From Devosia rhodophyticola (GTDB lineage Bacteria; Pseudomonadota; Alphaproteobacteria; Rhizobiales; Devosiaceae), in assembly GCF_028816475.1 (NCBI RefSeq), contig NZ_CP118247.1, positions 248,001 through 312,000 on the forward strand: a DNA stretch of 64,000 nt. The letters run 5' to 3'. Positions 1-7,734 of the stretch are shown piece after piece. Position 1 is the first letter of the stretch, and every line of letters begins with the position of its first letter. Both the position numbers and the translations under genes were made by a program. The notes under the pieces are model-generated. The model ran no database searches and had not been told where the DNA came from. It saw only the letters and a program-made list of their open reading frames with translations.

Positions 1-57
1 GATCTGGTCGATTTCGGCCTGACGCGACTTGTCTCGCGGCAAGGCAAGGGCGATTAG
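1..57 (+). CDS. C-terminal end of an upstream gene (partial)
   Basis: The window opens inside a reading frame that encodes 18 residues, ending in RLVSRQGKGD, and stops with TAG at 55-57. The product cannot be recognised from this tail. The following dehydrogenase has its own ribosome binding site a few bases downstream on the same strand, so the two genes may be co-transcribed. Confidence 0.4.
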   Translation, partial: DLVDFGLTRLVSRQGKGD

Positions 58-80
58 TGGGGCATGCAGGGAGAGCAAAC

Positions 81-821
81 ATGTCAGATAGCAAGGTAAT
101 CCTGATCACCGGCGGCAGTTCGGGAATCGGGCGGGCGGCGGCCATGGGGTTTGCGGAAGCGGGGTACCGTGTGGCGATCTGCGGGCGCAGGATGGGGGCC
201 CTGCAGGACGTCAGCAGCGCCTCAGGGGCGCAAGCGTTTGCCTGTGATGTTACTGATCCCGACGATGTGACGCGACTGCTGGGATCGGTCGAGAGTGCGT
301 TTGGCCGGATTGACGTGCTGTTCAACAATGCGGGGCAAGCGGCGCCGGCAGTGAATTTTGGTGACCAGGACGTTAGCAAGTGGCGCTCGATGATCGACAC
401 CAACCTTAATGGTGCATTTTACGTGGCGCGCGAGGCATTCCGGTTGATGCGTGCACAAAGCCCGCAGGGCGGGCGCATCATCAACAATGGCTCCATATCA
501 GCCACGATGCCGCGACCGGGTGCGGCGCCCTACTCCGCCTCCAAGAGCGCTATTTCCGGCCTCACGCGCTCGATTTCGCTGGATGGACGGCAGTTCGGGA
601 TTGCCTGCGGACAGATTGATATTGGCAATACCGCTACGGAAATGACGGGCGAAATGAGTGGTGGCGTGTTGCAGGCTGACGGCAGCATTGCGCCTGAACC
701 GACATTCAGCGTGGCCCATGTGGTAGATGCCCTGCTGTATATGGCGGGGCTGCCGCTGGAGGCCAATGTGCAATTCATGACGGTTATGGCAACGAAAATG
801 CCGTACATCGGCCGTGGGTGA
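81..821 (+). CDS. SDR-family NAD(P)-dependent oxidoreductase
   Basis: Short-chain dehydrogenase/reductase of 246 aa, the normal length for classical SDRs; cytosolic. Visible hallmarks are the N-terminal cofactor motif TGGSSGIG within the first 20 residues, the structural NNAG motif near residue 90, and the catalytic YSASK (YxxxK) near residue 155 preceded by the serine strand. The ATG at 81 is preferred over the in-frame GTG at 57 because a GGGAGAG ribosome binding site lies just upstream of it and the cofactor motif then sits at the usual distance from the N-terminus. The substrate cannot be deduced. It follows closely on the end of another gene. Confidence 0.85.
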   Translation: MSDSKVILITGGSSGIGRAAAMGFAEAGYRVAICGRRMGALQDVSSASGAQAFACDVTDPDDVTRLLGSVESAFGRIDVLFNNAGQAAPAVNFGDQDVSKWRSMIDTNLNGAFYVAREAFRLMRAQSPQGGRIINNGSISATMPRPGAAPYSASKSAISGLTRSISLDGRQFGIACGQIDIGNTATEMTGEMSGGVLQADGSIAPEPTFSVAHVVDALLYMAGLPLEANVQFMTVMATKMPYIGRG

Positions 822-985
822 TCTGTTGACGTCGGGTTAGCGTTGAGCTTCCCATTTTGTCACGCATCGACCAGTCGGAGCGCCCCCAGCCCAGCAAAAA
901 ACGCATGCCTCTTTTGCAATCATGTCTCTGCTCATTTGGTGGGCGATACGCATATAAAGTGTGCAACACCTGAAGGGGATCTGAC

Positions 986-1123
986 ATGACCATTGCAAAG
1001 AAAATCGCTTCCTACGTCGCACAGCGCCGCGCCATCCGTGAACTCAGCGCCATGGACAAGCACCAGTTGAATGACCTCGGCATCACCCGCGCCGACATTC
1101 CCAAGGCAGTACGCGGCTTCTGA
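986..1123 (+). CDS. DUF1127 small basic protein
   Basis: A 45-aa protein starting MTIAKKIASYVAQRR and ending at TGA 1121-1123. It shows the DUF1127 (YjiS-like) pattern: a basic amphipathic N-terminal helix, then RELSAMDKHQLNDLGITR, with the family's 'L…L…D..L.DLGI.R.DI' signature. An AAGGGG ribosome binding site lies about 10 bases upstream, and a TATAAA at 953-958 could be a -10 element. Proteins of this family are common in Alphaproteobacteria; some have been linked to RNA metabolism and phosphate or carbon physiology, but no role can be assigned here. The gene stands alone between the SDR gene and the convergent regulator gene. Confidence 0.85.
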   Translation: MTIAKKIASYVAQRRAIRELSAMDKHQLNDLGITRADIPKAVRGF

Positions 1124-1211
1124 TAACACGTCCCCGGCCAGCGGGGATAAATCGAGACGAGATGACAGCCGGTGCCCTGCGTGCCGGCTTTGTCGATTCT
1201 GGGGCTCAGAA

Positions 1212-2015
1212 TTATCCGCGTGTCGAAGTCGCTCGGAAGTTCTGGTGCATCAATTGATGATAGAGCAGCTGAGTTTCAGCGTTGGGCGCCACGCCCAACT
1301 CGGATGCGAGCAGATTTCTGAGATTTGTATAAAGATTGTGCAGGCGGTCAAGATGGTGCTGCTCGGCTGCATCGCGCATCAGAAACTGGCAGGCCTCTTC
1401 ATGGTAGGGGTCGATGCTCAACAGGCGGGCGGCGCATTTGCTGCGATCTGTGCGCGACACATTATCGGCGGCGATCACCTTTGCCAGTGACTCACTGAAC
1501 ACCATGTGGAAGTAGTGACGGTGTCCGGCGACCCAATCCTCCATCTCCTCACTCGCGACTTCCATACCCTCAAGCAGATCGCCACCATACAGATCGCAGA
1601 GAGACGCGGGATCTATGTCTTTTTGTTCCTCGGCAATGTTTTGAAAATCCATGAGATCGCAACGAAGGTCGCTGTCACGCTTGAGATGCAGCGATACCGG
1701 ACCAACCTCGAGTACCTCGAAGTCGTTCTGATTCTGCAGATTTCGGATCCGGACGAGTGCCTGGCGCAAATTGGCTGCCGCCTTGGCCTCTCCACGCTCC
1801 CCCCAGATCAGCGAGTGAATACGGCGCCTGTTGACACTACCGTGCTTTCCTCCAGCCAAAATGAGATAGGCGACAATGCGAAAGAAATTTGCAGGCACAC
1901 TATCAATAGGGCGACCATCAACTGCGAGCGAACATTCTCCCAGCAGGGTCAACTCAACAATTTTGGATCGACGCTCCCCCATATCTGACTCCACGCCTAC
2001 CAATCTTTCGGCCAT
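1212..2015 (-). CDS. SARP/BTAD-type transcriptional regulator
   Basis: A 267-aa regulator. The first ~100 residues fit the winged-helix part of SARP/AfsR-like activators ('LTLLGECSLAVDGRPI' then 'GERGEAKAAANLRQALVRIR'). The second half fits the bacterial transcriptional activator (BTAD) TPR-like domain, ending in the typical 'LASELGVAPNAETQLLYHQL' stretch. No NTPase or sensor domain is attached, so it is a minimal SARP. It reads toward the DUF1127 gene and lies at the edge of the secretion locus. Such regulators in Alphaproteobacteria often sit beside surface or secretion loci, so control of the repeat-protein operon is possible but only inferred from position. An alternative start is the Met at residue 12 (MGERRSK). 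Confidence 0.75.
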   Translation of the reverse strand: MAERLVGVESDMGERRSKIVELTLLGECSLAVDGRPIDSVPANFFRIVAYLILAGGKHGSVNRRRIHSLIWGERGEAKAAANLRQALVRIRNLQNQNDFEVLEVGPVSLHLKRDSDLRCDLMDFQNIAEEQKDIDPASLCDLYGGDLLEGMEVASEEMEDWVAGHRHYFHMVFSESLAKVIAADNVSRTDRSKCAARLLSIDPYHEEACQFLMRDAAEQHHLDRLHNLYTNLRNLLASELGVAPNAETQLLYHQLMHQNFRATSTRG

Positions 2016-2139
2016 TCTGTTTTCAAATCAATTTAAAATTCCCAAGCACTTCATTGCGTGACTTAATCCTATCAGAGAACAATCTGTGGTGGAACTTTGA
2101 ATCGCAGTCCTACCACGAAGACGGTTTCACTGTATTTTG

Positions 2140-2622
2140 TCACGCTGCAATATTGTTGTTGTGTATAAAGCGCCAAATATCTTTGTTCACTTGAGTTACC
2201 GATGTAATGGCCGACTGAATCCGTTTGACTTCATCATCATCCAACGATTCAACTTTTCCATATTTCATATTGTCATTAAATTCGGCAATTCTCATTAACT
2301 GAGTTGTTCCAAATTCGCCGCTCGCGTCGAACGAATAGATGCAGTGATTGTATTTGTTGCGCAGCTTCGCTTCCTTCTTGAGCTGCGACATCAGCGCGGC
2401 AATTTCAGAACGGGTTTCGGACGACACTCCGCTGGTCTTTGACAATCGTTCAAGCAAATCTATCCTTGACCTAGTTGTGTTCAACGTCAGGAATATGACA
2501 ATTGCCGCCTCTTTGTTGGTTTTTGTCAATATTTCAATGAGATAGATGAAAAGACTCTCCGTATTTGTCCAGACATAGTTGAGCTGCCCCACCAGCTTCA
2601 GCACATCATCAATGCGGGCCAT
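2140..2622 (-). CDS. Hypothetical protein, helical
   Basis: A 160-aa protein of unknown function. It is predicted mostly helical, with long segments rich in Leu, Lys and Glu (for example SQLKKEAKLRNKYNH), a single Cys, no signal peptide and no clear membrane segment. The arrangement of helices with 'LRNKYNHC.YSFD' vaguely recalls small HEPN-like or apolipophorin-like proteins, but this is not a firm match. It begins 4 bases after the stop codon of the LuxR-type regulator on the same strand, so it is almost certainly the second gene of that regulator's transcript. Codon use is more AT-rich than in the housekeeping genes downstream. Confidence 0.6.
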   Translation of the reverse strand: MARIDDVLKLVGQLNYVWTNTESLFIYLIEILTKTNKEAAIVIFLTLNTTRSRIDLLERLSKTSGVSSETRSEIAALMSQLKKEAKLRNKYNHCIYSFDASGEFGTTQLMRIAEFNDNMKYGKVESLDDDEVKRIQSAITSVTQVNKDIWRFIHNNNIAA

Positions 2623-2626
2623 GGCG

Positions 2627-3502
2627 TCAGCCTCTATATTTGGCTACGGCGTCATAGCCAGCCGCCTGGTCAGCCGAGCCGTGGTATAGGGCTGCCGCCT
2701 GGGTTCTGTTGCTTACCCGCAATTTGGCGATGAGATTGTGCACATGCGCCTTTACCGTGTGCTCTGAAAGCGACATGCGGTGAGCGATCAGCTTGTTCTG
2801 GCACCCCTCGGAGACCAGATGGAGAATTTGACGCTCGCGAGTGGTCAGTGTTTCCACAACGGAACGCTGCGCATCATCGCCTTCATCATTCTCGTCGGGC
2901 GTTGGCCCGGCCCTGGCCGGAAATGACTCAGCCAAACGATCCAGCACCGTGCGCGGCGCAGATGCTCGATTGGGCTGGCCGCTGAGATAGCCGTCCGTCT
3001 CGTTCGATACCGAATGAACACTAAAACGAGGCGTCACAACGCGCGCCGTGTCCGCTGGAAAATACTCGCCGCCCGACAGCAACAGCGAGGTAACCGCCAA
3101 CCACACATCCAAAGGTAAATTCAGGGGCAGTATTCCGTTTACGAGCCGCTCTGCTATCAATCGCTCCATATTCGGATCAAATCGGGCGTTTGGCTCCACC
3201 ATCAAACCGATGGCCGCGTTTGGGAAACTTCGCCGACATTCGCTTAATTCATCGAATCCAACCGGCACACGGCTATGATCAATCAAGACCAGCCGAACCA
3301 ACTCACCATTTACGACGTGACGAGGGCATTGTTCAGCCAAGACAACCTGAAAAGCAGGGAAGTTACGTTGGACTTCATGGTAAAGTCCCTGAAATGCAGC
3401 CCCCTGCGGCGCCAACAGAAATATCTGCGCGGCGGATTCGTGCACTACCTCATCACTCGGGTGACCTCCCAGGCTCAACTTGGACCTAGTGTCTACAGTC
3501 AT
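2627..3502 (-). CDS. LuxR/NarL-type transcriptional regulator with degenerate receiver
   Basis: A 291-aa regulator. Residues ~222-280 form a clear LuxR-type helix-turn-helix (LTTRERQILHLVSEG…AHRMSLSEHTVKAHVHNL). The N-terminal ~150 residues have receiver-like alternation, with an Asp in LVLIDHSRVP at the usual phosphoacceptor place, but lack the acidic pair near the start (FLLAPQG instead), so phosphorylation-independent action is likely. A variable Pro/Asp/Glu linker separates the domains. The ATG at 3502 is chosen because GGGGGA lies about 6 bases upstream; the longer frame begins at 3523. It is divergent from the repeat-protein gene across a ~590-bp intergenic region holding direct repeats, so it is the best candidate regulator of that operon. 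Confidence 0.8.
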   Translation of the reverse strand: MTVDTRSKLSLGGHPSDEVVHESAAQIFLLAPQGAAFQGLYHEVQRNFPAFQVVLAEQCPRHVVNGELVRLVLIDHSRVPVGFDELSECRRSFPNAAIGLMVEPNARFDPNMERLIAERLVNGILPLNLPLDVWLAVTSLLLSGGEYFPADTARVVTPRFSVHSVSNETDGYLSGQPNRASAPRTVLDRLAESFPARAGPTPDENDEGDDAQRSVVETLTTRERQILHLVSEGCQNKLIAHRMSLSEHTVKAHVHNLIAKLRVSNRTQAAALYHGSADQAAGYDAVAKYRG

Positions 3503-4089
3503 TTCTATTCCCCCAATACTCACAACTACTGGTTCACAATTTGCCCCTCGAGGTCGAACCTAACCTCCCGCACCTAGTTAACGGTTTATTAACATGGCCA
3601 GCGTGACTCGAACGTGACTCGATACGCGTTTTAACTAGATCAATTGGACAAATTGCCTCATTTTGAACTAGATGCCAATTTCGTGATGAACGCCTGATAC
3701 CCCCGCAAACACTGGGATTTTTCTAGATTCATCTTCCGCTCGCTGCGTCACGATCCAAATCGATCAACAGGGTAAACGGCCGATTTTCTGATAACGAGCA
3801 AGCAGATTGATCAAAGTGTTTAGTCAACACTGCAATCCGATCCCAATCCAATTGCTGTCTATCTCCGTGCCGGACATAGCGACCAGTATCGCCCTCTGAC
3901 CAGCAAACAATTGCCAGTCATCTACAAGATCCGACCTTTGGCGAATGCCGCGTATTCCGATCGAGGTAGTTTGCCGGAAATGACATCTCCGGAGGTGATC
4001 TTGCGAATAAGCGCGGTGCAGCTAGTTTAGCCTCATTAAAAATGCATGGAGGCTTAGCCAATCCGCTCCTTTTAAAACAGGAGACAGTT
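3503..4089. promoter_or_regulatory. Long divergent intergenic region with two sets of direct repeats
   Basis: This 587-bp stretch between the LuxR-type gene and the repeat-protein gene holds no convincing gene. It contains two copies of CGTGACTCGA, at 3602-3611 and 3613-3622 (11-bp period, one helical turn). It also contains two copies of AACTAGAT, at 3633-3640 and 3666-3673 (33 bp apart, three turns), each preceded by a TTTT tract. A GTTAAC…ATTAAC inverted element lies just before them. The helical phasing suggests cooperative regulator binding. The final bases carry the AGGAGA ribosome binding site (4079-4084) for the repeat protein. Confidence 0.5.
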
Positions 4090-5613
4090 ATGGCCGACGA
4101 CTATAATGACAACAATCGATCATTTAACGATAATTCCAACGATCTGGATGTCGATGTAAGTGATATCGCTAACGACAAATCCAACACTGACAACTCACTC
4201 GACGTTGCAGTTGATGACGTTGCGAACAACAAGTCCACGAACGATAGCAACAACGACAATTCCAACGATCTTGATGTCGATGTGGATGACGTTGCGAACA
4301 ACAAATCCACCAACGACAGCAACAATGACAACTCCAACGACCTGGACGTTGATGTTGACGACGTTGCAAACAATAAGTCTACCAACGACAGCAATAACGA
4401 CAATTCCACTAGTAATGATTTGGATGTCGACGTTGACGACGTAGCCAACAACAAGTCTACAAACGACAGCAACAACGACAACTCGCTTGATGTCGACGTT
4501 GACGATGTTGCTAATAACAAGTCGACAAACGATAGTAACAACGACAATTCGACGAACAACGATCTGGACGTTGATGTTGACGATGTTGCGAACAACAAAT
4601 CGACCAACGATAGCAACAACGACAATTCGACGAACAACGATCTGGATCTCGATGTCGACGTGGATGACGTTGCCAACAACAAGTCCACAAACGACAGCAA
4701 CAATGACAATTCGTCGGCGTTCGATATTGACGTAGATGACGTTGCCAACGACAAGTCGAACACCAACTCGAACAATGTTCAGACGTTTGCCCTCGATAAT
4801 TCGGCAACCGACTCGGGCAACGACAGTTCGACCAATGACAGCAACAACGACAACTCCACGCACAACGATCTGGATGTTGCCGTCGAAGATGTCGCCAACG
4901 ACAAGTCGATCAACAACTCAATGAACGACAGCTCCACCAATCTGGATCTGAAGGTCGAGGATGTCGCCAACGACAAATCGACCAACAACAGCAACAATGA
5001 CAACTCCAACAACTCTCAGCACGATTCGAACAACGACAATTCGATCACGGCTGATCTGGACCTTGATGTTGCCATTGCCGATGCGTTCAATTCGTCTGAC
5101 GACGATATCGCGAATTCGTTCAACTCGCAGGCGACCGACTCGTTCAACTCGGATGACGACTTTGCTGACCTTGATATCGGCACGGCCACGATGGACAGCA
5201 TGTTCATCAACAGCGGCACGCTCGATTTCAACCCAGGCGATGATGTCAACTTCGAGAATGTCTTCAATGGCGCATTCTCGGGTGGTGGCGGAGACGCTGG
5301 TTTTGCGATCAATCAGGTTGCCGATCTTGTCGACAATGACACCCTGAGCAACGTGCAGAACAACAATAGTGACATCGACTTCCATGCCAAGGCATGGGGT
5401 GGAGACTCACAGGCCGACGGCAATAGCTTCGACTCCGGAGCTGGAAACAACGCCGACGGTAGCAACATGGCTGATTCCCACGCTTCGATGTCGGCCAGCG
5501 CGTTCAACATGGAACTGGTGCTTGGTGCCAACCTCCAGCAGAACGCAGTCGATTCAGTGGTTGTCGGGGGCGACAACTCAATGAACAACGACGCCAGCCA
5601 CGACGACGTCTAA
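4090..5613 (+). CDS. Asp/Asn/Ser-rich repeat protein, candidate type I secretion substrate
   Basis: A 507-aa, very acidic, cysteine-free protein with no Sec signal peptide. Residues ~15-320 are built from units of 22-28 residues with the pattern LDVDVDDVANNKSTNDSNND. Seven copies keep the 15-residue core VANNKSTNDSNNDNS identical, and three or four flanking copies are degenerate. Residues ~320-420 are Asp/Ser/Phe-rich, and the C-terminal ~110 residues are Gly/Asn/Ala-rich with INQVADLVDNDTL and a closing LQQNAVDSVVVGGD. The ATG at 4090 follows AGGAGA by 5 bases; the frame extends to 4042 without another good site. It lies upstream of a type I exporter and is followed by an intrinsic terminator. 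The function is unknown; a secreted matrix or surface protein, perhaps metal-binding, is inferred. Confidence 0.75.
   Translation: MADDYNDNNRSFNDNSNDLDVDVSDIANDKSNTDNSLDVAVDDVANNKSTNDSNNDNSNDLDVDVDDVANNKSTNDSNNDNSNDLDVDVDDVANNKSTNDSNNDNSTSNDLDVDVDDVANNKSTNDSNNDNSLDVDVDDVANNKSTNDSNNDNSTNNDLDVDVDDVANNKSTNDSNNDNSTNNDLDLDVDVDDVANNKSTNDSNNDNSSAFDIDVDDVANDKSNTNSNNVQTFALDNSATDSGNDSSTNDSNNDNSTHNDLDVAVEDVANDKSINNSMNDSSTNLDLKVEDVANDKSTNNSNNDNSNNSQHDSNNDNSITADLDLDVAIADAFNSSDDDIANSFNSQATDSFNSDDDFADLDIGTATMDSMFINSGTLDFNPGDDVNFENVFNGAFSGGGGDAGFAINQVADLVDNDTLSNVQNNNSDIDFHAKAWGGDSQADGNSFDSGAGNNADGSNMADSHASMSASAFNMELVLGANLQQNAVDSVVVGGDNSMNNDASHDDV
4198..4713 (+). repeat. Coding tandem repeats, seven protein-identical units
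   Basis: Seven consecutive units of about 66-84 bp encode the same VANNKSTNDSNNDNS core. At DNA level the units differ at many third positions; the codons for Val, Ala, Asn, Lys, Ser and Thr are all mixed between copies. Linkers between cores vary by two to six residues (ND, TSND, TNND, TNNDLD). The pattern is a protein repeat under purifying selection, not a recent DNA duplication and not a CRISPR array. Confidence 0.85.
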
Positions 5614-5631
5614 ATCAAATCCTGCAAATTC

Positions 5632-5666
5632 GGTCTGCGCGGTTTTCGCGCAGACCATCAGTTTTT
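5632..5666 (+). terminator. Rho-independent terminator after the repeat-protein gene
   Basis: A perfect 10-bp stem (GGTCTGCGCG at 5632-5641 pairing with CGCGCAGACC at 5647-5656), a 5-base loop, then ATCAGTTTTT. It lies 18 bases after the stop codon of the repeat protein and before the next gene of the locus. It would separate strong expression of the repeat protein from the secretion genes, or act as a partial read-through terminator. Confidence 0.85.
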
Positions 5667-5720
5667 GAGTAATGCGGCTCAGTGAGCGGAGGTTAATCCG
5701 CGATTTTGGGAGGTGCCGCT

Positions 5721-7715
5721 ATGTTTTTTCCTAGTGACAGTACCAACGAAATCGTCGCTCATTTCCTCGGCTATTTTGCCATGCGCCTTGAGGAAATGAA
5801 GCTCCGGGTGGGCTACGAGGAATATCAGCAGGACGCCGCCCAAGGCGCCCCACAGTCAGACCTTCAGCAGATCTCCGTGGACGTCGCGCAAAGTCTTCAG
5901 CTTGAAGCGTTTCTTCCCGGTCTGGCCTATGCGCCGCCTATCTGGCAAATTGTTGGTCGCGGCGACGCGAGCTTTCCCCTGCACATCGCCCACAGCATGG
6001 CCCATATCCCTGGCCAGCCAAATGCCCCGATCGCATCACCCCCAATCTTTGAAACTCCGGCCGGTCCACCTGCCCCGCTGGAAGGCGATGAGCCTGGCTC
6101 GGTGCTCGCCATCATCGCGCAGCACACGACACTGATCGACAATGACGTGGTTATTTTGGGGGACTATGACGGGCCGATCAGTTTTCAGTCGGGCGCGCCA
6201 GAGGCACTGGCGCATATGACGCTGGCGGTCGAGGCAATCACAGGACCGATCACCAGCATTTCAGGGCTGCACAATGTCGAGGACATTCCACGGTTTATTG
6301 AGGGCAGCGCTGCGGTTTTCCACGCCATGGGAGATGATGTAAGCGCGGATGAAGACACGACTATATTGAAGGTCGACGCGATTTCTGGATCCTATGTCAA
6401 TGGCCAGCAGGTCGACAGCGCGCCGGATCTCGAGGCGAGCCTGCCCGAGCATTTGCGCGAGGAAGTCCAATCGGATGAAGCCGACGTCGAGGAAGTTTCC
6501 GAAGCCATCACGATAGAAGGCGCAGGGCAATCCGACACGATTACGCTGCATAGCGGTGGCAATCTGCTGGTCAATGAAGCCGCGATCATGAATGCTAGCC
6601 TGACACCCACCTTTATGGCGGTGGCGGGAGACCATCATCAGCTGGACGCCATAATCCAGACCAATGCCCACATTGATCATGACCATGTGGGGCAAGGCGT
6701 TGCCGGTGCCGCAGAGAATGCGGCCAATTCCACATCCACCTACAACATCGCCACGTTTGATCACGAGCAACGCGATACGGCAGCGCAGGCCGCAGAACTC
6801 AAGCCGGAGGTGTTGCCAAGCAATTGGCAGGTGTCGACGGTGGCGGGCGATCTGGTTTTCACCGAATGGCTGTCGCAATATCATTTTGCCTATGACGAGG
6901 ACATCCATGTTCTCTCCTCAACCGGTTCGACAACGACGGTTACGACCGGGGAGAATGTCGGGCTCAATGGCGTGAGTTTTCAAAATATTGGTATCTACTT
7001 TGACCTCGTGATGGTTGGCGGGAGCGTCTACGACGCCAATGTCATCGTTCAGAGCAATATTTTGTATGACAATGACACGATTGAAATGCTGGGGGGCGAG
7101 GGCAGTAGCAGCGGTTCGCTGGCGACTAGCGGCAACCTTTTGTGGAACCAGGCCAATATCGTCAATGTTGGGCCATCGGAGTTCCAGTCGGGCATGCCAA
7201 GCCAGTATCATGAGGCCATGGATAGCCTTGATGCCGGCAATCTAGCGATGCCTGACGCGTTCAGGTTTGACAATATGTTCGAGGGTTTCCCGATGCTTCG
7301 GGCGCTCTATGTGAGCGGCGACATTTATGATCTGCGCTATGTCCAGCAAACCAATGTATTGGGTGATGCCGACTATGTTGCGATCGAGGAAGCCAAGGTC
7401 GCTCAAACGCATCCCGAATATGCCCTAAGCACGGGCGCCAACGCGTTGGCCAATATTGCGACGATTTATGATTATGACAGCTTGGGTGGCACGACCTTTG
7501 TCGGCGGGCAGACCTATTCTGACAGCGTGCTGATCCAGGCCGATATTGTGGCGGCCAACGAGGATGGCGAGGATTCCAATGCTCTGGTGAGCGAGGTTAT
7601 TGCCTTTCTCGATTTCGATGCCGATTCGCTTGTCTCGACAGGCGACGATTTGGCGCCAAGCACTATTCCGGCTGACGGTCCGTCGCTGGACGTCATGCAC
7701 ACCATGCTCGCGTAG
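5721..7715 (+). CDS. Large protein with repeated I-x-Q-x-N…D-x-D motifs, candidate secreted protein
   Basis: A 664-aa acidic protein, unrecognised by name. It has no Sec signal peptide and no cysteine. A motif of the form (I/V)-x-Q-x-N-x-x-x-D-x-D-x-(V/I) recurs near residues 131-144 (IIAQHTTLIDNDVV), 310-323 (IIQTNAHIDHDHV), 441-454 (IVQSNILYDNDTI) and 540-553 (VQQTNVLGDADYV), with a shorter form near 604. Copies are often preceded by a GG-x-x-Y-(D/S) step (VGGSVYD, VSGDIYD, VGGQTYS), which suggests a repeated beta-rich fold. The N-terminal 40 residues are helical and amphipathic. The ATG at 5721 has GGGAGG upstream; the frame also has a TTG at 5706. It ends 19 bases before the exporter gene, so it is likely a secreted substrate or an assembly partner of the repeat protein. 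Confidence 0.7.
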   Translation: MFFPSDSTNEIVAHFLGYFAMRLEEMKLRVGYEEYQQDAAQGAPQSDLQQISVDVAQSLQLEAFLPGLAYAPPIWQIVGRGDASFPLHIAHSMAHIPGQPNAPIASPPIFETPAGPPAPLEGDEPGSVLAIIAQHTTLIDNDVVILGDYDGPISFQSGAPEALAHMTLAVEAITGPITSISGLHNVEDIPRFIEGSAAVFHAMGDDVSADEDTTILKVDAISGSYVNGQQVDSAPDLEASLPEHLREEVQSDEADVEEVSEAITIEGAGQSDTITLHSGGNLLVNEAAIMNASLTPTFMAVAGDHHQLDAIIQTNAHIDHDHVGQGVAGAAENAANSTSTYNIATFDHEQRDTAAQAAELKPEVLPSNWQVSTVAGDLVFTEWLSQYHFAYDEDIHVLSSTGSTTTVTTGENVGLNGVSFQNIGIYFDLVMVGGSVYDANVIVQSNILYDNDTIEMLGGEGSSSGSLATSGNLLWNQANIVNVGPSEFQSGMPSQYHEAMDSLDAGNLAMPDAFRFDNMFEGFPMLRALYVSGDIYDLRYVQQTNVLGDADYVAIEEAKVAQTHPEYALSTGANALANIATIYDYDSLGGTTFVGGQTYSDSVLIQADIVAANEDGEDSNALVSEVIAFLDFDADSLVSTGDDLAPSTIPADGPSLDVMHTMLA

Positions 7716-7734
7716 ATGAACATGTGGGGCGGTG

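Noticed and set aside
822..985. Riboswitch or structured leader before the DUF1127 gene
   Set aside because: Only a plausible -10 (TATAAA at 953-958) and a ribosome binding site are visible; no conserved structure is recognisable.
4198..4713. Possible CRISPR array
   Set aside because: Units are contiguous in-frame coding repeats of variable length, without unique spacers of even size or adjacent cas genes.
4101..4775. Long minus-strand open frames opposite the repeat protein
   Set aside because: They arise because the low-complexity Asp/Asn/Ser codons lack stops in the antisense frames; the products are Ser/Leu/Thr repeats with no start signal.
5721..7715. RTX toxin or adhesin with GGxGxDxxx nonapeptides
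   Set aside because: The repeated motifs have Q-x-N and D-x-D spacing, without tandem Gly-Gly-x-Gly-x-Asp nonapeptides.
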